Assembly (NCBI GenBank): GCA_003864495.1
Contig: ML133457.1
Location: 2,562,001-2,626,000, forward strand
Direction of reading: 5' to 3'
Length of the DNA: 64,000 bases
DNA from: Nemopilema nomurai
Lineage: Eukaryota > Cnidaria > Scyphozoa > Rhizostomeae > Rhizostomatidae
The translations under genes and the position numbers were made by a program. Within the stretch, counting starts at the first letter, position 1; each line of letters starts with the position of its first letter. Positions 38,599-50,630 of the stretch are shown one piece after another. The notes below the pieces were generated by a model that saw only the letters and a list, made by a program, of their open reading frames with translations, did no database searches and was not told the origin of the DNA.

Positions 38599-41386
38599 GT
38601 TGCCTAGGTACAACCCAGATTGAACATTTTCCTTTACCATAGAGTTATTTAACAAATAAAATGATAAGAAGAGCTCTAAGCATTAGAAACCGTGAAAACA
38701 AGCTTTGGCTTTTTGAAAGAGCAATCTTTGTTTGTAAGCAAGGCATAAACAAAACAGGTGCTCTTTCCCTTTATGGCTGGGATAGGCCAATAAATTTTAA
38801 TTGGGTGGTAATGTTCACAAAATGACTATAATCTAGCACGTCATAATGCATGCCAACACAATTCATGTAAAAAACACAATCTAGCTTCCAATAATGTGTT
38901 ACGCAGAGATGGCCAAATTGATTTTTCTGAAATATTTGCTATAATCCCCAAGAAAGATGTTTGCTATAACCCCCAAGAAAATTGTTTGCTATAATCCCCC
39001 AAAAGATATTTGCTATAATCCCCAAGAAAAATGTTTGCTATAATCCCCAAGAAAGATGTTTGTTAAAATCCCCAAGAAAAAATGTTTGCTATAATCCCCC
39101 AAAAGATATTTGCTATAATCCCCAAGAAAGATGTTTGCTATAATCCCCAAGAAAGATGTTTGCTATAATTCCCAAGAAAAATGTTTGCTATAATCCCCCA
39201 AAATATGTTTGGCATAATCCCCCAAAAGATATTTGCTATAATCCCCCAAAGGATGTTTGCAAACTTTCCAGGAACGAGTAGACGCAAATAACGCTCCGGT
39301 GTTGGGTAACCTATTAAGTGGTCAAACAAGCGGATATAATGTGTGACCGTTTGACTAGGGCTTTATTCATGAAGGCTTCACAAAATGAATTTTCCTTATT
39401 CTGTAAGTGCAGGCAAAATAGTCAGCTTCTCCATCAATTATTCATTAACTTGATCCACTTTTTGCCACTTAAAAATTCTTATCCCTTTCTTGAATCTTTC
39501 ATTTTTATGATACCACATACATTGCAATATTTTAGGTTTAAGTGATATTCATCGAAATGTTCCTTCTTTGCCTGATAGTGTAAGAGTTCTTTTTTGCACT
39601 AGTTTGTCTTAGTCTAGTTTGCCATTAAAGCACTGGTTTGTCTTAGTCTGGCGTTCCTTTTATGCTACTCTCGTCATTCAAGATATCGCTCACAACAATG
39701 TACTCTTCTGACTCTAAAAGGCTTCACAAGTAAATAGCAGATTGCATATAGTTCAAAGCAATTTAATCTTGTTGTTTCTATATTGCATCCAATATACAGA
39801 TTCTAAGCCTTGTAAAGTATTTTTTCTCAAAAATTAAGCAAGTTAAAAATGGTCAGTCCACCGATTCAAGTCAACACGAATCAAACGCGAACATACAATC
39901 AAATACATTTAATGTGGAATTTATTTACACCAAAGTACAATTTTTCAAATTCTCTTAAGTAGCGATGCACATAGCAGTTTGATCAAAAATCCAAAATAAA
40001 TCATTTAAAAATATTGAGTTAGTGCATATGAGCAATAGTCCAGGTCACGTGATTAACACGCTTATGTCAAATAGTAGATTCAATTCTGTATACCTTTCAG
40101 TAGTATTTAAATATAAAATGACGGTTTATTCCAATAAAGTTGCTCGCATTAGGTAATCGATTTCTGGGTGTTCAACTGAAGAGCCATTTAATCTAGGTCA
40201 TTAGCGCTCTTCAAAACAACAAGAACATTTATGCATTGGTTGGAGTAATATTCATGATATTTTGCCTGCTGGTTTCTTACAATATATCAGATTGAATTAC
40301 GAGGGAAATGCTTATCACCGATCCATCTTGAATACGAGGGCTCTTACAAAGCAAGGTAGGGCCATGAGCGTAGCTTACTGTGACAGCTTCCTAGCCCGAC
40401 CGATTATTGTTAACGGTAAAGTGAAAGAGTCACAAATCTTGATGATACCTTTATTCTAATATCAGATTTGATGGTAGCATTACCTTAGATTAACATGACA
40501 AGCTTGGATTGTAGACAAACCTATACGCAATCTGTGTCACAACCAAACAAAGATCAACATCGAGATTCATGTTATGCTTGAAAGCAAGGTTAGACTCTTA
40601 ACTAGGCCATGGCGATATATCTTGTTCGTATATTCTTTTGTATGAAAACTGCTTAAATCTGTTGCAAAAGCCTTATCTCTTCATCTAGCCTCCAGTCTTT
40701 GAAATACGGCTGCGAATCGTCAGGGCGATTAGGTATGCTGCTTCTGGCGTTATATCTTGCTTGCGACTTCTTCAAGACTTTGGCTAGTGTAGCTCTTTTC
40801 GAATTCACCAGAGCTAAAATGAACAAATTCATCGTCAGTTAATCTCGTCACGTCAAACACGGACCCAATTCTCGTGTCATTGGCACAAGAAATGATTATT
40901 ATGCTGGCGATGTCATGGTGAAAAACCCCATAAGATTAAATGACACACGAGTTAATTGAGATTAATTGATTTTTATGGCGAATTTTCAATTATGAAGTGG
41001 ATGACATCCGATTTTGTAAATTTTTGAATATACAATTGGAATGATGCAAGGTAAAGAGCAAGTAGCTCAGGGTTGTGTTAAGAATTGCTTTAAAAGTACT
41101 TCTACCCTTGTTACACTCATAAACACTCTTGTTAGACAAGAATTTTTCTAAACCTAATTGACGTGCTTGTTGACTACCTTGCACTCAGAATGAAACGGAA
41201 CAAGGGAGGGCGTAAGTGAACCTTTCAGAGTATGGCAATAGTCTTACCAGTGATAAGGCTTAATCAACAATTAAATGTGACTAATAGCTATGCATACGCA
41301 GTAGGTAGGTGTCCTGCTTTACCTCCTAACATAGTCAATTATCAATAGTCAATCAGAGTCAATTATCAATAGTCAATCAGAGTCAA
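38599..41386. other. intergenic between genes B and A
   Basis: It holds the 25-bp minisatellite at 38933-39261 and a duplicated fragment of the gene A terminal exon near 41311. The promoter of gene B must lie just above 38598; no certain element is visible. A plus-strand frame at 40262-40459 is probably chance. Confidence 0.45.
38933..39261. repeat. 25-bp minisatellite, 13 copies
   Basis: About thirteen tandem copies of a TTTGCTATAATCCCC-centred unit of roughly 25 bases, with variants (AAGAAAGATG or AAAAGATAT tails). There are no unique spacers. It lies about 330 bases upstream of the gene B start codon, so copy number could affect that promoter. Confidence 0.9.
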
Positions 41387-41450
41387 TTAAGTCCATAAAG
41401 GAAAACAGGGAACTTCTAGGTTTCCTGCTTTACCTCCTAACATAGTTCCT
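41311..41450. repeat. duplicated fragments at the 3' end of gene A
   Basis: CCTGCTTTACCTCCTAACAT occurs at about 41312 and again at about 41421, the second inside the terminal exon, where the opposite strand encodes MLGGKAG. Between them a 26-base unit (GTCAATTATCAATAGTCAAT core) is repeated in tandem. Part of the coding end has evidently been copied just past the stop codon. Confidence 0.75.
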
Positions 41451-44400
41451 TCGCCTCTAGATCCAGGCTCCCAAACGTCTTGTTGAAATCTGTCGGCGTC
41501 AGGGGACTGGTAACTAGACGAGGATTTGTCGACCAAATCATCGTCAGTCACTTTTCCTCTGACGTACTGTATTTCGTAGTTACTCCCAATCTGGTTGGTC
41601 ATAACGTGGTTTCCATTCGCTTTGTAACCCTCCCAAACGTCAAATGATGCCTTTTTGGAAGGATGAAGCTGTCGCAGGATCTCCTTCAGTTCCATTGCGA
41701 TGCTCTTTAAATGGCTTTTGTCTTTATCGACATGTTGGCGTTCTGAGGCAGTCATTGTATCTATGCAAGTCAAGTTACAGTCAGTCTACAAGCAATTGTG
41801 TCTATGGTAATGCGAGTGCCGTTAGTAAGTGGTTAGGGCGAGTTGGATCAGCAAGCAGCGTTAAGAATTTGAAAACATCATTTTTCACAAGATACTCGAC
41901 CGCTATAAAAGACCGGAGTAGAGAGGGAGACATGTCTTCCACTCAGCCACATCGTTCCATTACTCGGCAGTGCCTAGGGTTCAATTCTATTGGCCTGCAG
42001 ATGTTTGAAATTGTGTAATCGCATAAGGCCGGAAAGGTCAAGTGATATGTCGCTTTTTGTCATTATTGCAAAATACTTCTGGTTCATTGATATTCAGTAA
42101 ACTTCTGAATGCAAGTTTTTTTAACATGTTCATTCTATGTTTATGAATCATATATAGATCGGTGTGAATTGTAACAGGTTTCTGCATTGTTGTTTAAGGA
42201 ATCAAACTTTCCATGTTAATTTTTCTAGTTTTCATAGCAACAAGTACGCATCTTCTAATGCTGAGAGTGGTTTAATTCTTTTAGAAGCTCCCCAAAGCTC
42301 ATTTAGCTTAAAACTTTGAAGGCTCATTTAGAAGCTTTTTAAACCGAATATTGTCCATTAAAGCAAAACTTTAACAGCTTGAAAAAGTTTGATTGATTTT
42401 GTGTTTGCTTATATTAGAATTTAGTAACAATGTAGTTCAACTTGTTAAGAGTTGGAAACCTTGCAAATAATTGTTGGGATGGTTTTTTAATTGCAGTTCA
42501 ACTTATGTAATGTAAAAGTGGATTTAGGCCATTTCATTGCGATAAAAAGTGTGATATAAAAATAGAAACTAATTCCTCGACCAGTTCATATGACATTATT
42601 AGTGTAATCGAGAAAGACCCTGCCATAAGTTAATAAAGCAGTCGAAAACTTCGTCAAACCAGACAGCTGAGCAAAAACTTAAAATCATATTAAGAGTATG
42701 GATGACAAAGTAAAAACCTGCTTCACAGTTTTGAAAAACTCTTATGAAATCTGCAAGAACTAGCTTATAGCTACCTTCTTTATTTGTAGGAAGGCTTTCA
42801 GATGTAACTGCATCTTTTGAAGGCTCCGTGGTTATCTTTGCCAACTCTGCTTTTATATCTGTGGCTGGTTCACTCTTTGCCACGTCGTCGACATTTAATA
42901 TGATGTCCTCGTTTTCTTCATTTGTCTTATGCCTTGGGCGGCGCTTGGGTACAATGCTAACTAAATCTCGTTTGGCTTTACCGTGCCTTCTCTTCTTCAG
43001 CAGTGACGATCGCTTGGACCCTGCTTTGTTTACTATTTTTCTTATTCTCTGTCTTCCATTCCTGGGCGTGCCATTCGTTCTTTTCAGTATCTTCTTATGA
43101 CTGCGAGCAATGCTTGATCGTATCAGTGATCCTTTGGAAAATTGGATTCGATTTTTAAAATCTAACGTCAACATTTGCTAAAACGCTTCATGGAGTTATT
43201 CAAGAATTCACATTTTGTCGCTAAAGTGAACAGAAAAGCGGGGGAGTAAAGTTAACAAGGAAATATGCAGCTATTTTAGTCATCTTGTAACTGATAAAAA
43301 TATGCAATAAAGATAGATGCTAGATATCAGGTACAGCCAACTTGATAAAAATTTAGCGAATGTTATTGCTTTTCTAGTTAGTAAGTTATTTCCAGAGCAA
43401 GCTAAGTAGGATTCTTAGCATTAACTCAAGTATATGAGGCAAACGTTTGCTTTTACTTTGATACAAATTCAGCTTATGAAACTAGAAATTCTTCATATTC
43501 ATGGAAAAGGTCTTTAAGTTTTTTTTGCTTTATTTAATAATTTTGATTTTCAATAGATGACTACCAAATGGGTACCTTTATTTCGGTTTTCCTTGGTAAC
43601 AGCTTTGAGTGGAAAAGAGACCTTCAACTGTCGCGTCCCACTCGGGTGGGTCATTGACCTCCCTTGCGCTTGGGCGGCTGATTCCTCCTGCCTATCATAC
43701 ACTGATAGTGTCTTCCCTTGAAGACTCCCACGCAGGGACTCGATGTCGGCAATGTCCTCTGGAAACAGAGAGTCGGTGTATAGGTCACTAATTCCGCCGC
43801 CGTGAGCGTTCTTTTGGAAGCTCTCCACTGGGGTGTGCTTTGTGAACTCCTCCTGGCCGCCAGGAAAGCTGTTAGCTGGTGCGTTGTTGTAAAATGCGCT
43901 TTGTTGCTGGTCGTATTGATGAGCATTTGTCTCCTGTGGCCGTTTGCCGAGGTTGTGTCTCGCAAATCCATTCTCAGGCATGGCAATACTTGGGTTGCGA
44001 TTTATCTCATGGGGGTCAATTCGGTTCAAAAAACTGCTCATCGAATTTCGGACGTCTCCGAACTCTGCCATCGGATTGCTAGGGTGGTCCATCATATTGG
44101 GCCCGTTCATAAATGGCATAGGTCCATTGCTAGGGTGGTCCATCATATTGGGCCCGTTCATAAATGGCACAGGACCATTCGGTGGCATGGTCTGCTCCCC
44201 CATCGGTCCGTCAAATCGCTCACTGTTGCCTCTATGCATCATATTTTCATTCAATCCCCCCTGAAGTCGAGAAGCTACAGCTGGATCAAAGTTTTGGAAA
44301 AGGTGGACTGGGGGTGGCTTGTCGTGACCCATTCGATTCATCTGGCCTAGAGCAGCCTCGTCACCATTGTGATCCGCCACGAAAGAACTTGACGGTTGTT

Positions 44401-47400
44401 GCTGTTGCTCAAAAGATGGAAACTTCTGCTCATGTTCGTAATTGTTTTCAGGGTAGGTATGTCGGTTGTACAAGTCACGCTCACCCTCTTTAGGCCCATC
44501 TTCATTATTTTCATACATCCTGTTCCTGCCGCTCATGTCACCGAACTCCTTGTTAGGCCCGATTGAAAGTAGAGCCGCAATCTCTCCCCCTGAGGGGTTC
44601 ATCGATGGAGCTGCGTTCATCATTGCTGGAGCTGCGTTCATCACCTGCGGCTGCTTTGGTGTTTGCTCATTGAATGCACGAGTAGCTCCCATTCCCTTCA
44701 AAAGAAGTCCATTCAACTTCTGTTGAGCAGGGTTTTCCATTTTGTTTTCTTGTGGTACCTGCGGAGTGCCATCGCGCGAGCCAACCTTCTGCAGGACACC
44801 GGCAAGTTTCTTTATGGAAGTCGTCATGTCTTGGCTGCCACTCACGTAGTTATTCATCAGATCGAGGGCTTCCTCCGTTGAAAAGGATCCTTTGTTCAAG
44901 TCCGTCATGAATGTATTCACAACAGGACTGAGAACAGGTCCGTGATAGATATTGTCTGGTGGGCCAACAAGGACTCGGTCTTGATCTATTGATAAGAAAA
45001 CCTACAATCAGCTCATAATGCGCTTTCTTAATCAATTATTTATATTACTACATTTAGTGCAGAATGATACTACACTACGGTGACGTTTACTATAGACTGG
45101 TAGAGAGTCATACTCTGTGGTTACCTGGTGTTTGTGGTTGTTGCGGTTGTGCTTGACTCATTGGTGACATGTTGGACTGGATTACAGATGGCAGCAGGTT
45201 GTTTTGATTTTGTGTTGGGTAAGTGGTGCTTGAAGCAGGAACTACTGACGGGTCAGATCCGGGATCTACATGAACAAGAGCCAGATGCTTATTTACAATA
45301 CACGCAGGTACAACAGGCAAACCTTCCAAATTTACCACACCAAGAAAACATTAACGTGGGATCGTGTGACTCAAATATAGCTAATACTTCTCTCAAATAT
45401 AGCCAAAACTAGGTTTCGATGGAATAGTCAAGCAGTGCAACAAATTTCCATTAATGACATGAAATGATATTTACAATAACATCAGAGTTCAACTCACTCA
45501 AAGTTGTCATGTCCGGGAATATGAATTCACCCGAGGGCGGTCCCCCACCACCTCCGGGCACACTGTCCATCGTAACCGGGAATGTCTTTTCCTCGACCGG
45601 CTTCTTTTCGACCGCGGGTTGTGGCTCTGCCTTCGGTTGGGATTCACTGCTTTTGTCCTTCGCAGCTTCGGTTCCATGCTTCTTAAAGCTGTCCGGTAAG
45701 ATAATAATTGTTTGCTGTTGGCCTTTCTTGTTGGGTCCGGCTGCAACACCGCTAGCAAACGTTCTGCTGTCTGCCGAGATGGTGAAATTTGTTCCTGGAA
45801 ACGATAAGGCGCCGTTACCACCAAGAACACTCCTACTACTACAATATTCTTAGGGAAGGCCAGATTTGCAGCCCAAAAATATATAGTTTTAGTTTATTTC
45901 CGTGGCATCAAGTGGCTCCCAAAATTCAGAATTGTGGATCTCAAAAAGGATAAAACTAGCCAAATAATAGTTACATAAAAACAAACCCTAGGCACAAAAG
46001 GAATTCCTCAACCAACCCATATTCTAAGACCGTTGATTTACTTTCTCTGTCTTTCTCTGTTGTAACAGTCTATCAACAATCATTTTCATTTTAAACATGC
46101 ATCTGCACACATTGTGCATCTGCAGTGACTATAAAGATAAGCTGAATACCGTTCCAAATCAATGTATCAATCAATCAATCAATCAATCAATGATTCGAGA
46201 TTAAATGTATTATGGTGCATCAATAGATGAAACATTAGAAAATCTGTCATCGCATCTGAAGAGTTGTAGAAAATGATTACCCTTTCCTCCAGCCAGTTCC
46301 TGTGCTTCCTGTGGGTTTGAAACAACTTTTACTTCGAACGGAACCGGTTTTCCTGTCACATTGTTCATGACAGAGCCAGTTATCGTCTACGATGCAAGGT
46401 GAATACGTTGACTTAAGTGGATGATATTCGAGAAGAAAGCTAATTATATGGATTGACAAAATTGCGCCTTCGCAAATTCCGGTAACAGTAGCGAAATTTG
46501 TTAAATTAGTTCTAAGAGATGCATGGCTACATACCCTTTCTCTGGAATTTTTACCTGTTTATTGGCATAGAAAGAGCGTAGAATTGAAGCACAATAAGAA
46601 AAGAAGGAAAAGGAAGAAGGAAATAAAGTGAAAGAAATAGTATTACAATTGATGATGCAGAATGATGAATAAATGGTGGCTGAAAGATGAATGTGACGTT
46701 CAATTTTGCTACGTAGAACCACTTAAGCCTATGTATAAGAAGCTAGATGAAAAGTACTGGTCATGTACAATCAACTGCCAGTAAATGATTTTACTTACAG
46801 GAAACGGAGAATCTTTTGCATCACTTGAAGGTGGGGTGATCTTAAATGCATTCATTTTTGTCTCGTTTTTGTCTCCTGCAATGTCTTGAACCAAAACCCT
46901 TGTCACTGGTGTCTGTCTCTCAGCTGGTACAACTGTTGCATCCCCTGGAAAACCTTTAGCGAAGAATGGAGCTACAAACATTTTGGCCTCTGGTGCTGTC
47001 ACCACCGTGCCGTTTAACATTGTGCCTTCCTTTGCATTCGACTTCTTTGCAGAATTTTCTTCCTCTTTCGATTCCTTTTCTTTTTCTTCTTTTGGCTCTT
47101 CTTTACATTCAGAAGGATCAGTAGACTTTTTTGTCGACTCCCCTTTGCATTTTTTTGTGATCTTGCCTGCAGTAGTATCAACAGATATGCCTTCTGGCAG
47201 AAATTCAACTTTGATGACTTCAGGGTCGAGCTTCTGTGGCTTCGGGGCCTCATGAACGGGCACTGATGAGTTGACCTCGATGTGCATGTGGTCAGAGTGA
47301 GGCTCGTGATGATCCATGTGCTCTTCGATAGGATGGTCCATCACGTGGTGGTCCGGATTGTACATCAATGAAGCAACAGAAGAATCAATTATTGGGTGCG

Positions 47401-50400
47401 GATGTTCCATGACTGGCACACCCATCAACGGAAAGCCAGCTGCTAGACTGTTTGGTGCTAGTGGTTGGTCCATTTTGGTTGGTAATAGCTTTGGCACTGC
47501 GCTATTGAGATTGACGTCAACGACATTCCCATGCTGCACCGCAGTGACTGTCTTTTCGCCTGCTGCGCTTTCGGATGTGTCTTTTTTGTTCGCTTGGACG
47601 GGGGTCTTTGCCACGGTTGTGTCATTCTTCAGGTTATCCTTCTGCGCTGCCCCGGTGTTCTCCTCATTGGGCACAACTGTTACCAAGGGTTTGCTACCCG
47701 GTGACCCGCTTATTTGGTATGTTTTGCCACCAGGAATAACCACCTTGAAGTTGGTGACATTTACAAGGTTCATGGCGATTTGTCCGGCTTCGTTTGCTAC
47801 TTTATTCATCTCTAACACGGTGTCATTTTCCTTACCATTAGCAGTCCAGTCCTGTTCACCAACTTCTATGTTGTGTGTTTTGCCTCCCTCGGCTCCGTGC
47901 CCCTCTAGCTCCTCGCTCGATTCTTTCTTCTTCGGACTGGCGAAGGCCATCTCACTTTCCCTACTCTCGTCTTTACTCTTCGTCTGTCTAAGGGCCTCTT
48001 CGACTGCCTTTTCAATCCCCTCTTCGTTCAGCATCCCGTTACTTGAGATGTCAGATGTCACTTCCAGCTTCGGGGTCAGCTCAAATTCCTCCATGCCTTT
48101 GTGTTCACTGCCCTTGGTTGAGAACATTCCTTCCGTCTTTGCTTCCTTACCCCCTCCGTTGTTCTCAGCCTCCTCGATGTCAGCCCCTTCTACCTCCAAC
48201 ACTGCCTGCGGTTGGGCATCATTCTTGTCTGGGAAGAAGTTTTCCTGTGGATAATCTTCCGTCTTCATTGACTTCTTCTCGCCGTTTGCAGACACCAAGA
48301 GCTTTCCTAAAAAGCCCTCTGACATTTCCGATGAGTCGCTTCCCAATTTGTGCTTTTCGTTGGCTTTCACTAACTTTATTTTCCTGCCAGGTGCTGCAAA
48401 AATTTACTAAATTTAACGAAAATTCCAAATACGAGTAAATTAATGAGCTTGGCAATGTAAGTTTCAACTCACTCACATGTGTCTAAATATTGCCTTAAAA
48501 AATTTAAAAGTCAGAGTTGTACAAAGCTTATTTTCCATAAGAAAACAATTCAAAGACACAAGAAATAACTAGATTCCATCCTAGGAAAAAGTATAGAGAA
48601 TGCATGCGGAAGAGGATGGCCTACCTTTCATAGTCGACTTGACGGACTTTTTCGACATATATTTGCTTGGTATTGGGAAATATCTTTTGCCACTGGGCAG
48701 TTCTACTCCGAGTGAAAGGTTTTCTCGTCCAGTGGATTGTCTTCCTATCTCTTCAAGGTAGTATGACTTACCCTTTTCGAGGTATAACGGATGCGAAACT
48801 TGATCGGGAAAACTGCAACGGAAGTTAGTTGCTCATGAATATTTAACAAAAAGTATGCTTGCTCTATGTATACAAAAGTCCAGATCTAGACCTTTTTATG
48901 TACAAATAAAATCCCTTTATTTTAAAAGCTCCAGAAACAAACAATCATCACCCTGTGCTCCATTTAAGGGCAAAAGTTGTTTTTCTTATTCCATATATTT
49001 GGCCCGTTGCTGTTAAATCAATGCTATTCCTTCCTCGCACACAGTGCTAGAGGTAAAATGATTCTTTTCTACCAGCAATAGCAGCCAAAGCACTATTATG
49101 GGGGTCTGGTTGTCCCAAGGAATGGTGCCATGAAGAGGAGTGTGCGCTGGTTAGGACAGACTAGGAGATGAGGACAGTACTCAATGGTATTAGTCAGTAC
49201 GCACCGATCGAATTCATTGTGCATTGACGATCGTCTTTGTGTTATGATCTTGTTATTCTCTCCTTCCTTCCCATCGAGTCCCAGGAAGACTTCGCATTCA
49301 TCGTCACAACTGCTGTAGAACTTATATTCACCAGTTGCGGGCGCTGTGAAGTAGCCCTTGAGCCTCTGCGCGAAATGGATTCCGTCGTTGGTGGGAGAGT
49401 CGAAAGTTGACAAGAAAGAGACTTTGGAGGGCTTGTGTGGAAAGCGAACATCAGCGAGAAGGTTCTGTATTGAGTCGCCTCTCACCTGACTCCAAATCTC
49501 GCGCACTACAGCTAAAATCACAACAAGTAAGCACATGACAGATTTGTTGAGATAAGAAACCAGGATAAAATAATCTGTAAGCAATATTCAGTATGATCGC
49601 ACTGCAAAAATTCTGAAAACAATGTTTTGAAAAATTAAAATGAACAGCATGTACAGTAATATAGTGAAGGAATATCACAAGTTAGTTGTAATGCCTTATG
49701 ACTCCATCAATATATACATCAATTCGCCTGATGATCATATTAAGTATGAAGTTTGGAGTTGCAGCTAGGAACTCCCGTCTTGTATTTCATGAACGTGTAC
49801 AGCTCTACCTACTAAACTTTGTGGCTATACCAGGCAATGTTTGTAGTGAAGATCAACATCATCGAAAGCTAAATAAAGATGTGTTGAAGCTGCTTTTTGA
49901 TGGTTTCTGATGCAATGGGAGGGGCACTTGTGGAGGCAAGGCAGAAGTTGCAATATCTTGAAGAACTGATGGAAAGACTTGGACTTGGAACTGATGGAAG
50001 ACCAGCAACGCGACGATCAACAGATATGTGAATTATCAGCTATCTTGAAAAGTGTTATTCGACCAGTAAAATGATTTGATAACAGACTTCAAAATATATC
50101 ATTCTGGAATCTGAACAACGAGAGGTAGTTTCGTATCTCTTACATCCGACAAGTTTATCCAGATTTCGGCAAGTCTTGCTTCCTATGGTAGACTGATTTA
50201 TTGTTTATAAAGATTGTTGTACGAATGTCTAGGCCATTCAACCTCCTTGACATGTATCTACTGTAACTTGAATGGGTATCTTAGCATTTTATTCAGAACT
50301 TTCGCCCTCCCTGTTTCCCCTTAAATTTCTTAGACTAGGGCAAGCTCCTGTCCGGTCAGTTAACTTAAATAGAAAAACAATTCGCTTCCCAGTTTCACGG

Positions 50401-50630
50401 GCCTTCTTTTTCGGAGTATTTTTAGGCATACACGGATGTACTGGCAACAATTCGTGCTTATATATCACTTCAACTATAGGTGTACCTCACCAACGATGGC
50501 GCCATAGTATTTCAAGCTACGTAGAAGAAAAGTAACCAAAATTCGCCCACATACCTTTACTGCTCTCTTCCTTGGCTAAAGTGTTTAATATAAAAGCAAA
50601 AATAAACGAGTTCACTAGGTATCCCTTCAT
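41387..50630 (-). CDS. secreted PA14-domain protein, long low-complexity (gene A)
   Basis: Exons, 5' to 3': 50555-50630, 49205-49505, 48625-48812, 46799-48393, 46281-46386, 45498-45794, 45125-45265, 43576-44985, 42775-43131, 41387-41760; about 1614 residues with phase closing throughout. Exon 1 is a signal peptide (MKGYLVNSFIFAFILNTL). Exons 2-3 are a PA14-like domain (RLKGYFTAPATGEYKFYSSC, then FPDQVSHPLYLEKGKSYYLE). The 1.6-kb exon 4 is E/K/S-rich with a His cluster (HHEPHSDHMHIEV) followed by PKPQK and VEFLPEGI. Exons 5-7 are short and Pro/Gln-rich. Exon 8 is Met/Asn/Pro/Gln-rich with MNGPNMMDHPSN repeats. Exon 9 is Arg/Lys-rich. Nearly all introns are phase 1, as in modular extracellular proteins. 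I infer a matrix protein. The last two exons are less certain: the frame can also run past 43576 to a stop at 43550. Confidence 0.78.
43529..43534 (-). promoter_or_regulatory. possible alternative polyadenylation signal of gene A
   Basis: On the minus strand AATAAA lies about 16 bases after the TGA (43550-43552) reached if the donor at 43576 is not used. This would give a shorter gene A product ending in THLVVIY and lacking the two basic 3' exons. Confidence 0.5.
44075..44176 (-). repeat. 2 x 51-bp coding repeat in gene A exon 8
   Basis: Two almost identical 51-base units, starting at 44075 and 44126, encode a 17-residue repeat with core PFMNGPNMMDHPSN. The length is a multiple of three, so the frame is kept. 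Confidence 0.85.
46166..46192. repeat. CAAT microsatellite
   Basis: About six copies of the tetranucleotide CAAT in the intron between the gene A exons at 46281 and 45794. Confidence 0.9.
48625..49505 (-). other. PA14-like domain of gene A (two exons)
   Basis: Residues about 26-188, split at the same place and phase (phase 2, after EFDR/EFTR) as in gene B. The motif CDDEC keeps an Asp-Asp pair, which in ligand-binding PA14 domains helps hold calcium at the sugar site. Whether it does so here is inference. Confidence 0.78.

Noticed and set aside
38933..39261. CRISPR-like array
   Set aside because: Units are contiguous without unique spacers, and the host is a eukaryote; it is a minisatellite.
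43802..44493. Plus-strand frames of 180 and 109 codons
   Set aside because: Shadows of gene A exon 8; no signal, no splice context, no recognisable family.
47316..48254. 312-codon plus-strand frame
   Set aside because: It is antisense to the long Ser/Glu-rich exon of gene A, whose frame has consistent splice phases on both sides.
49750..50060. Plus-strand stretch reading like a small helical domain (QYLEELMERLGLG)
   Set aside because: Interrupted by stops, lies in the first intron of gene A on the other strand, and too short to assign; perhaps an old transposon piece.
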